From an uncultured Gammaproteobacteria bacterium (GTDB taxonomy: Bacteria > Pseudomonadota > Gammaproteobacteria > Rariloculales > Rariloculaceae), in assembly GCA_946887385.1 (NCBI GenBank), contig CAMPKU010000137.1, forward strand, positions 1-11,712: a stretch of 11,712 nucleotides of DNA. The letters are read 5' to 3'. A program made the position numbers and the translations under genes. The notes below the pieces were generated by a model. That model saw only the letters and a list, made by a program, of their open reading frames with translations. It was not told where the DNA came from and searched no databases. Below, piece after piece: positions 6,037-11,712 of the stretch (positions within the stretch are counted from its first letter, which is position 1; each line of letters begins with the position of its first letter).

Positions 6037-6687
6037 CTACGCGCGCGGCGTGCCGAGCGCCGAGTCGAGCAACGCGGTGACGGCTGCCGACAGGGCGGCC
6101 ACTTGCTCGCGGCCGTCCACCGACAGCCGCGCCGAGAACGCGCCGCTATACAGCAAGCTGAGCGCGTCACCGAGCACGTCGGGTTGGCGGGCGCCCATCT
6201 GCCGGCACAGCTCGCGCAGACGCTGGGTGATGTCGAGCTTGTGCTTCTTGATCACGGCGCGCGCGGGATGGTCTTCGTCAACGATCTCGACGGCCGCGTT
6301 TGCGACGGCGCAACCGCGACACGCTTCGTCGCCGACGATCTCATCGCGAAACCGCGCGATGAGCTCCTCGATCTGCTTGCGCGGCTCGCCGGGATGCTCG
6401 GCGACGATCGCGTCCCACCATTCCCAAAAGCGTTTGGATTGCTCTTCGAGCACTTGGACGATGAGGTCGTCCTTCGACTCGAACACGCGATAGAACGTGA
6501 CCTTCGTCGTGCCGGCTTCCGCCGCGATGGCGTCGACGCTGACGGCGCGAATGCCGTTTCGATAGAACAGGTTGATCGCGGCGCTGAAAAGTCGATCGCG
6601 CGCGCACGCATTCGTATCGCACTGCGACAGCGCCATGAACGGCGTGGGCGCCGTCGACGAAGAAATTTTCGGTTCAGGTGTTGACAT
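6037..6687 (-). CDS. TetR/AcrR family repressor, probable regulator of the adjacent RND pump
   Basis: A 216-aa TetR-family protein. The N-terminal helix-turn-helix is at about residues 29-76: RDRLFSAAINLFYRNGIRAV, then SVDAIAAEAGTTKVTFYRVF, then ESKDDL, which fits the family pattern closely. The C-terminal ligand domain includes CRGCAVANAAVEI (123-135), a pattern seen in one TetR subgroup. It is transcribed divergently from the adaptor/RND/channel genes, the classic arrangement for a local efflux repressor that also represses itself and is released by a pump substrate; the inducer is unknown. The ATG at 6687 lies only two bases from a 16-bp palindrome, so there is little room for a ribosome site (GGTAAG at best). 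An in-frame ATG at 6636 (residue 18) just before the HTH is possible, but it too lacks a ribosome site. The first 20 residues are low-complexity. Confidence 0.92.
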   Translation of the reverse strand: MSTPEPKISSSTAPTPFMALSQCDTNACARDRLFSAAINLFYRNGIRAVSVDAIAAEAGTTKVTFYRVFESKDDLIVQVLEEQSKRFWEWWDAIVAEHPGEPRKQIEELIARFRDEIVGDEACRGCAVANAAVEIVDEDHPARAVIKKHKLDITQRLRELCRQMGARQPDVLGDALSLLYSGAFSARLSVDGREQVAALSAAVTALLDSALGTPRA

Positions 6688-6709
6688 GTTACTTACCGGT
6701 AAGTATCGT
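6681..6709 (+). promoter_or_regulatory. Candidate promoter of the RND efflux operon
   Basis: TTGACA (6681-6686, exact -35 consensus), then 17 bases, then TATCGT (6704-6709, four of six matches to the -10 consensus). The -35 box overlaps the tetR start codon on the opposite strand. The spacer is almost filled by a perfect palindrome, so repressor binding there would block RNA polymerase. Predicted transcription would begin near 6716, leaving a leader of about 115 nt before the adaptor ATG. Confidence 0.55.
6690..6705. promoter_or_regulatory. Candidate TetR operator 1, perfect 16-bp palindrome
   Basis: TACTTACCGGTAAGTA is a perfect 16-bp palindrome, located between the -35 and -10 boxes of the efflux promoter and two bases upstream of the tetR start codon. 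TetR-family dimers bind such sites in divergent tetR/efflux gaps. Binding here could repress both directions. Confidence 0.7.
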
Positions 6710-6722
6710 GCCGGCCCATGGT

Positions 6723-6743
6723 GTTACTGAACGGTATAGTAAC
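6723..6743. promoter_or_regulatory. Candidate TetR operator 2, imperfect inverted repeat
   Basis: GTTACT and AGTAAC form a perfect six-base inverted repeat around a nine-base centre containing ACGGT. The right half, CGGTATAGTA, resembles CGGTAAGTA of operator 1 with one base inserted. Centres of the two sites are about 35 bp apart. It also contains TATAGT (6735-6740), a good -10 match but without a -35 at proper spacing. Confidence 0.5.
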
Positions 6744-6820
6744 AGCGGCGGGGGAACGAAGCGAGCCCCTCCTGCGTACCAGGCCGATTTAGTCGCAAGA
6801 CGAATAACCAGTTGACTGAG

Positions 6821-6825
6821 AAGGA
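6821..6825 (+). promoter_or_regulatory. Ribosome binding site of the RND adaptor gene
   Basis: AAGGA lies seven bases before the ATG at 6833. It settles this start against the in-frame TTG at 6812 and against a later ATG at 6857. Confidence 0.65.
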
Positions 6826-6832
6826 TTTTCGT

Positions 6833-8011
6833 ATGGCCTCGCAACGCTCTTTCCGAATGATTTCCCTCGTCCTGCCGCTCGCGCTCGCCGGCTGCGCCGT
6901 TGGCGAAGCGGGTAACCCCCCACCGGCTCCGCCAGCCCCGGAAGTCACGACGGCCGAAGTGGCCGTGCGGGAGCTCCACGACTCCGCCGATTTCACGGGC
7001 CGTCTCGAAGCTGTGGAAAGCGTCGAGATCCGGCCGCGTGTCGGCGGCTACGTGGAGTCCGTGCACTTCTCTGAAGGCGGGCGCGTAGCGGCAGGCGAGC
7101 TCTTGTATCAGATCGATCCGCGGCCATTCAAGGCGGAAGTCGACCGCCTCACGGCCGAGCGCGATCGTGCGCTGGCGCAGCTGAAGCTCGCGAAGTCGTA
7201 TCGCGATCGCGCTGAGCGGCTGCTCGAGCGCAACGCCACGTCGCAGGAGGAGTTCGAGCGCAACGCGGCCGATGCGACCGTCGCCGCCGCGCAGGTGGCA
7301 GCGATCAGTGCGGCGCTCGAAGCGGCGCAGCTCGATCTGTCGTTCACGCGCGTGACGGCGCCGATCTCGGGCCGAGTCTCGCGCGCGATCGTAACAGCGG
7401 GCAATTTGGTCGACGCCTCCGTGGTGTTGACCACCGTGGTGTCGGACGAGTCCGTCTTCGCGTACTTCGACGTCGACGAGCAGACCTATCTCGAGCACGT
7501 GCAACGGCCGAACGCCGCCGAGCACAGCGTGGTCCATGTCGGTCTCATCAACGAAGACGGCTATCCGCACGTCGCGCGTCTCGATTTCGTCGACAACCAA
7601 GTCGATCCGCAGCACGGCACCATCCGTGCGCGCGCCGTTCTCGACAATCGCCACGGCGAATTCACGCCGGGCTTGTTCGCGCGCATGAAGCTCGTGAGCC
7701 CGTCGCGCTATCGCGCCGCGCTCGTCGATGATCGAGCGATCGGCACGGACTTGGGCAAGCGGTTCGTATTCGTCGTCGACGAGCAGGGCGTCGTCCAGTA
7801 CCGGTCCGTGGAGACGGGGCGGCTCGTGGACGGCTTGCGCGTCATCAGTAGCGGCCTCGTGGCCGGCGACGTGGTCATCGTCAACGGCCTGCAGCGCGTG
7901 CGCCCGGGCGTCACCGTCGCGCAGACCCGAGTTCAGATGGACGACGATTTGCCTGCGCTCGCGCGCCTCGAGAGCGACGCGATCGACGCCTCGGCCAGCG
8001 CAGCGTTCTGA
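6833..8011 (+). CDS. RND efflux periplasmic adaptor lipoprotein, MexE-like
   Basis: Membrane-fusion (adaptor) subunit that links the inner-membrane RND pump to the outer-membrane channel; 392 aa, normal for the family. The N-terminus is a lipoprotein signal with lipobox LAGC (Cys21). The first half of the lipoyl domain starts at about residue 62 (VEIRPRVGGYVESVHFSEGG), the alpha-helical hairpin spans about 100-170 (RDRALAQLKLAKSYRDRAER), and the second lipoyl half is VTAPISGRVSRAIVTAGNLV (from 174). The barrel and membrane-proximal domains follow, with LINEDGYPHVARLDFVDNQV and DPQHGTIRAR, a stretch close to MexE-type adaptors as I remember them. It is the first gene of a three-gene operon; the RND gene starts 11 bases after its TGA. 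The start at 6833 was chosen for its ribosome site and signal peptide. Confidence 0.93.
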   Translation: MASQRSFRMISLVLPLALAGCAVGEAGNPPPAPPAPEVTTAEVAVRELHDSADFTGRLEAVESVEIRPRVGGYVESVHFSEGGRVAAGELLYQIDPRPFKAEVDRLTAERDRALAQLKLAKSYRDRAERLLERNATSQEEFERNAADATVAAAQVAAISAALEAAQLDLSFTRVTAPISGRVSRAIVTAGNLVDASVVLTTVVSDESVFAYFDVDEQTYLEHVQRPNAAEHSVVHVGLINEDGYPHVARLDFVDNQVDPQHGTIRARAVLDNRHGEFTPGLFARMKLVSPSRYRAALVDDRAIGTDLGKRFVFVVDEQGVVQYRSVETGRLVDGLRVISSGLVAGDVVIVNGLQRVRPGVTVAQTRVQMDDDLPALARLESDAIDASASAAF

Positions 8012-8022
8012 GGTAACCAGCC

Positions 8023-11000
8023 ATGAACTTCTCGCAATTCTTCATTCAGCGGCCGATTTTCGCCGGCGTTTTGTCGGCGATCATTTTCATCGCCGGCGCG
8101 CTGTCGCTCAGGCTTCTGCCCATCAGCGAGTACCCGGAAGTGGTGCCGCCCACCGTCGTCGTGCGTGCGATGTACCCCGGCGCGAATCCGCAGGTCATCG
8201 CGGAAACCGTTGCATCGCCGCTCGAGCAGGCGATCAACGGCGTCGAGGACATGCTGTACACCTCGTCGCAGTCGACGGCCGACGGCCTCATGACGCTGAA
8301 CGTCACGTTCGAGCTCGGCACCGATCTCGACCAGGCCCAGGTGCTCGTGCAGAACCGCGTGGCGCAGGCGCTGCCGAAGCTGCCCGAGGTTACGCAGCGG
8401 CTCGGCGTCGTCACGGAGAAGTCGCTGCCCGACTTCACGCTCGTGGTGCACTTGGTGTCGCCCGACAACCGCTACGACATGCTGTACTTGTCGAACTACG
8501 CCACCTTGCGCGTGCGCGACGAGCTGCGGCGGCTCGAGGGTGTGGGCGACGCGCAAGTGTTCGGCGCCGGCGAGTACTCGATGCGCGTGTGGCTGGACCC
8601 GGAGAAGGTCGCCGCGCTGAATCTCACGGCCACGGACGTGGTTCGCGCCATCCGCGCGCAGAACGTGCAAGTCGCGGCGGGTCAGCTCGGCAGCCCGCCG
8701 GCGCCGAACGCGTCGCAATTCCAGCTCCTGGTGGACACGCAAGGGCGGCTCGTCACCGAGGAAGAGTTCGAGAACATCGTCGTCAAGAGCGGAGAACGCG
8801 GCCAGATCACCCGCTTGAGGGACGTGGCACGCGTGGAGCTCGGCGCGAGCACCTACGCGCTGCGCTCGTTGCTCGACAACGAGCCGGCCGTGGCGATTCC
8901 CGTGTATCAACAGCCCGGCAGCAGCAACGCCATCGACATCTCGAACACGGTGCGCGCCAAGATGGCGGAGCTCGCGGAAGACTTTCCGGAGGGCGTGGAC
9001 TACCGCATCGTTTACGACCCGACGGTGTTCGTGCGCGAGTCGATCAGCGCCGTTGTAGAAACGCTGGTCGAAGCGCTGCTGCTCGTGGTGCTCGTCGTGG
9101 TGCTGTTCTTGCGCACGTGGCGGGCCTCGATCATTCCGCTCGCCGCCGTGCCCGTGTCGCTCGTCGGCACGCTGGCCGTCATGCTTCTCTTCGGCTTCTC
9201 GCTGAACGCGTTGTCGCTGTTCGGCCTGGTTCTCGCAATCGGCATCGTCGTGGACGACGCGATCGTCGTCGTCGAAAACGTGGAGCGCAACATCGCGCGC
9301 GGCCTTTCGCCAATGGCGGCCGCGAAGCAGGCGATGACCGAGGTCACGAGCCCGATCATCGCCATTTCGGCCGTGCTGATCGCCGTGTTCGTGCCGACGG
9401 CTTTCATCAGCGGCTTGAGCGGCCAGTTCTACGGGCAGTTCGCGCTCACGATCGCGATCAGCACCGTGATCTCGGCGGTGAACTCGCTCACGTTGTCGCC
9501 CGCGCTCGCCGCGTTGCTGCTGAAGCCGCACGGCGCGCCGCCGGACCGGTTCCAGCGCGGCATCGATCTTGCCTTCGGCTGGGCGATCAGGCCGTTCAAC
9601 CGCTTCTTCGAATGGTTGTCGGAGCGCTACGTGAACGTTGCGAGCAGCACGCTGCGCCGCGCGGGCGCCGCGGCGGTCGTGTACGTGGGGCTACTCGGCC
9701 TTACCTGGTTCGGGTTCTCGAGCGTGCCGGAAGGCTTCATACCGCAGCAGGACAAAGAGTATCTCGTCGCGTTCGCGCAGCTGCCCGAAGCCGCCACGCT
9801 CGACAGAACCGAGGACGTCATTCGGCGCATGACCGACATCATGCTCGAGGAGCCTGGTGTCGCTCATTCGGTTGCCTTTCCAGGCCTGTCCGTGAATGGC
9901 TTCGTGAACGCGCCGAATGTGGGCATCGCGTTCGTCGCGCTGCGCGACTTCGAGGATCCGAGCTTCGAGAAGACGCGTTCCGCCGACGAAATCGCCGCCG
10001 CGCTGAATCAGAAGTTCGCGGCGATCCAAGACGCGTACATTGCGATTTTCCCGCCGCCGCCGATTCAGGGGCTGTCTACGATCGGCGGCTTCAAGATCCA
10101 GCTCGAGGATCGAGCGGGCTTGGGTTACACGGCGCTCTACGAGGAGACGCAGAAGATCGTGGCCGCCGGCTCGCAGACGCCGGGGCTTGCGGGCCTCTTC
10201 TCGAGCTACCAGGTGAACGTGCCGCAGGTGCGCGCCGACGTGGATCGCGACAAGGCCATGGCGCAAGGCGTGCCGCTCAACGAGATCTTCGAGACGATGC
10301 AGGTGTATCTCGGCTCGCTGTACGTGAACGACTTCAACCGCTTCGGGCGCACGTATCAAGTCAATGCGCAAGCGGACATGCCGTTCCGGCTCGAGCCCGA
10401 AGACATTCGCACGCTGAAGGTGCGCAACGAGCAAGGCGACATGGTGCCGCTCGGCTCATTCGTCTCACTCGAGCAAACGGCGGGCCCCGACCGTGTGATG
10501 CACTACAACGGCTATCCGTCCGCCGAGATCAACGGCGGGCCGGCACCGGGTTACTCGTCGGGCGAGGCCGAGGCACTGATCGCGGGCATTGCCGAAAGCT
10601 CATTGCCGAACGGCATGCACGCCGAGTGGACGGAGCTCACGTACCAAAAGCAGCTCGCCGGCAATGCGGGCATGTGGGTGTTCCCGATCTCCGTGCTGCT
10701 CGTGTTCCTCGTGCTCGCCGCGCTGTACGAGAGCCTCACGCTGCCGCTCGTCGTGATCCTGATCGTGCCGATGACGCTGTTGTCCGCCATTGCCGGTGTG
10801 TTGCTGGCCGGCGGCGACAACAACATCTTCACCCAGATCGGCCTCATCGTGCTCGTTGGCCTGGCATGCAAGAACGCCATTCTGATCGTGGAGTTCGCGC
10901 GCGTGCGCGAGCAGGCGGGTGCCAGCACTTGGGACGCCATCATCGACGCGTGCCGGCTTCGGCTGCGGCCGATCTTGATGACCTCGATCGCATTTACGGC

Positions 11001-11226
11001 CGGCGTGGTGCCGCTCGTGCTGTCGAGCGGCGCGGGCGCCGAGATGCGCAACGCGATGGGCGTGGCCGTGTTCGCGGGCATGATCGGCGTCACGATCTTC
11101 GGGCTGGTGCTGACGCCCGTGTTCTATTGGCTCGTGCAGCGGCTCGTCGGCGCTGCGCGCGCCCGGGCTGCCGAGCGCGCGTCGATCAGCGACATGAACT
11201 CCGTCGCCGCCGCGTTGATTCCATAG
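8023..11226 (+). CDS. RND multidrug efflux pump, inner-membrane HAE1-type transporter, MexF-like
   Basis: Proton-driven RND transporter of 1067 aa, full length for the HAE1 (AcrB/MexF) family, forming the inner-membrane trimer of the tripartite pump. The N-terminus MNFSQFFIQRPIFAGVLSAI is the typical first membrane segment, followed by the porter motif PISEYPEVVPPTVVV and GANPQVIAETVASPLEQAIN. The proton-relay pair in TM4 is present as D411-D412 in GIVVDDAIVVVENVERN, and its TM10 lysine partner as K950 in GLACKNAILIVEFARVRE. Both periplasmic loops and twelve membrane segments are intact, so it should be functional. The substrate is unknown; MexF relatives export chloramphenicol, quinolones or signal precursors, which cannot be transferred to this protein from sequence alone. 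Start ATG 8023 has AGG nine bases upstream, overlapping the adaptor stop; the channel gene follows after 10 bp. Confidence 0.96.
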   Translation: MNFSQFFIQRPIFAGVLSAIIFIAGALSLRLLPISEYPEVVPPTVVVRAMYPGANPQVIAETVASPLEQAINGVEDMLYTSSQSTADGLMTLNVTFELGTDLDQAQVLVQNRVAQALPKLPEVTQRLGVVTEKSLPDFTLVVHLVSPDNRYDMLYLSNYATLRVRDELRRLEGVGDAQVFGAGEYSMRVWLDPEKVAALNLTATDVVRAIRAQNVQVAAGQLGSPPAPNASQFQLLVDTQGRLVTEEEFENIVVKSGERGQITRLRDVARVELGASTYALRSLLDNEPAVAIPVYQQPGSSNAIDISNTVRAKMAELAEDFPEGVDYRIVYDPTVFVRESISAVVETLVEALLLVVLVVVLFLRTWRASIIPLAAVPVSLVGTLAVMLLFGFSLNALSLFGLVLAIGIVVDDAIVVVENVERNIARGLSPMAAAKQAMTEVTSPIIAISAVLIAVFVPTAFISGLSGQFYGQFALTIAISTVISAVNSLTLSPALAALLLKPHGAPPDRFQRGIDLAFGWAIRPFNRFFEWLSERYVNVASSTLRRAGAAAVVYVGLLGLTWFGFSSVPEGFIPQQDKEYLVAFAQLPEAATLDRTEDVIRRMTDIMLEEPGVAHSVAFPGLSVNGFVNAPNVGIAFVALRDFEDPSFEKTRSADEIAAALNQKFAAIQDAYIAIFPPPPIQGLSTIGGFKIQLEDRAGLGYTALYEETQKIVAAGSQTPGLAGLFSSYQVNVPQVRADVDRDKAMAQGVPLNEIFETMQVYLGSLYVNDFNRFGRTYQVNAQADMPFRLEPEDIRTLKVRNEQGDMVPLGSFVSLEQTAGPDRVMHYNGYPSAEINGGPAPGYSSGEAEALIAGIAESSLPNGMHAEWTELTYQKQLAGNAGMWVFPISVLLVFLVLAALYESLTLPLVVILIVPMTLLSAIAGVLLAGGDNNIFTQIGLIVLVGLACKNAILIVEFARVREQAGASTWDAIIDACRLRLRPILMTSIAFTAGVVPLVLSSGAGAEMRNAMGVAVFAGMIGVTIFGLVLTPVFYWLVQRLVGAARARAAERASISDMNSVAAALIP

Positions 11227-11230
11227 GGAG
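11225..11230 (+). promoter_or_regulatory. Ribosome binding site of the outer-membrane channel gene
   Basis: AGGGAG overlaps the RND stop codon and sits six bases before the ATG at 11237. It favours that start over the ATG at 11231, which directly abuts the site. Confidence 0.65.
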
Positions 11231-11236
11231 ATGCTC

Positions 11237-11712
11237 ATGAGATTCGTATTTGTGTTGAGTGTGGCGGCGTTGCTCGGCGCGTGCGCCGTCGGGCCCGACT
11301 ACCGGGCGCCGGAAACCGCGGCGACCCCGTTCGTCGCGGCGCAAACGGCAGGCGTTGATGAGCAGCCGTTCGAGGCCGCGTGGTGGGAGCAGTTTCAAGA
11401 CCCCGTGCTCGATGAGCTGGTGGAGCGCGCGCTCGCCGACGACCTGGATCTGAAGATCGCGCTCGCACGCGTGACTGAGGCACGCGCGGTGTTCGGCGCC
11501 GCGCGCCGCGACCGCTGGCCCGGCGTGTCGGCTGAAGCCGCGCGGTCGGAAAGCCGGGGGCAGCAGCCGGGATTCACCACGGACCGTGTAACCGTCGAAA
11601 GCTACGATGCGGGGCTCGCCACGATATGGGATCTTGATCTTTTCGGCCGCGTGAGTCGCGGCGTTCAGGCTGCGGGCGCCGAGGCCGACGCGGGGGTTGC
11701 AAGCTTGCGCGA
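11237..11712 (+). CDS. RND efflux outer-membrane channel lipoprotein, OprM/NodT family, 3' end outside window
   Basis: The first 158 codons of the outer-membrane factor of the pump; the gene continues past the window (family length is about 460-500 aa). A lipoprotein signal, MRFVFVLSVAALLGACAVGP, has lipobox LGAC with Cys16, followed by the family's usual GPDYRAPE. Then come WWEQFQDPVLDELVERALAD (the start of the first helical repeat), KIALARVTEARA, and YDAGLATIWDLDLFGRVSRG, the beta-strand and Trp-Asp-Leu-Asp-Leu-Phe-Gly signature of the OprM/NodT family. The protein would form the trimeric barrel and tunnel that docks on the adaptor. It is the third gene of the operon, ten bases after the RND stop. 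No frameshift is visible in the part present. Confidence 0.93.
   Translation, partial: MRFVFVLSVAALLGACAVGPDYRAPETAATPFVAAQTAGVDEQPFEAAWWEQFQDPVLDELVERALADDLDLKIALARVTEARAVFGAARRDRWPGVSAEAARSESRGQQPGFTTDRVTVESYDAGLATIWDLDLFGRVSRGVQAAGAEADAGVASLR

Noticed and set aside
7933..9531. A 532-codon antisense frame opposite the RND gene
   Set aside because: Low-complexity His/Arg/Glu-rich product, no ribosome site or homology I recognise; a codon-bias artefact.
7728..11240. A 1170-codon open frame on the plus strand overlapping the adaptor and RND genes
   Set aside because: Arg/Ala/Gly-rich translation without motifs; it is the out-of-frame shadow of strongly coding, GC-rich pump genes.

Overview
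The window is GC-rich, densely packed bacterial DNA. A complete RND tripartite efflux operon and a probable outer-membrane barrel protein point to a Gram-negative. Protein flavour (MexEF-like pump, DUF5916, HupE/UreJ_2, stand-alone AraC plus VOC pair) fits a high-GC gammaproteobacterium, perhaps of the Steroidobacter/Xanthomonas side. That placement is inference from family resemblance, not from a marker gene. No rRNA, tRNA, CRISPR array or intact insertion sequence was recognised.

Layout. (1) 1-1224, plus: a HupE/UreJ_2-type membrane protein whose start lies before the window. (2) 1221-2107, minus: an AraC-type DNA-binding protein followed by a small VOC (glyoxalase-fold) protein; the VOC gene ends tail-to-tail with hupE through overlapping stop codons. 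(3) 2272-4575, plus: a 767-aa secreted or outer-membrane DUF5916 protein with an N-terminal CBM9-like domain, divergent from the AraC gene. (4) 4595-5250, minus: a VapBC-type toxin-antitoxin pair (ribbon-helix-helix antitoxin, PIN toxin) with a 4-nt GTGA overlap and a 9+9 bp inverted repeat just before the antitoxin start. (5) 5281-5485: a short gene-poor stretch with no assignable function. (6) 5486-5980, plus: a second VOC protein of the PhnB/3-demethylubiquinone methyltransferase-like family (PF06983). (7) 6037-6687, minus: a TetR regulator, divergent from (8) 6833-11712+, plus: adaptor lipoprotein, RND pump and outer-membrane channel of a MexEF-OprN-like efflux system; the channel gene runs off the window end.

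How the genes work together. The clearest unit is the TetR/RND locus. The 145-bp gap between tetR and the adaptor gene carries a consensus-like -35 box, a perfect 16-bp palindrome filling most of the spacer to a candidate -10 box, and a second inverted repeat about 35 bp further on. This is a layout expected for a TetR repressor controlling both itself and the pump. The toxin-antitoxin pair carries its own candidate operator. The AraC/VOC pair looks like a two-gene operon. I see no wholly new system; the most checkable points are the two operator arrangements, a possibly repeated AT-rich motif at 1629-1653, and the unexplained stretch at 5281-5485.
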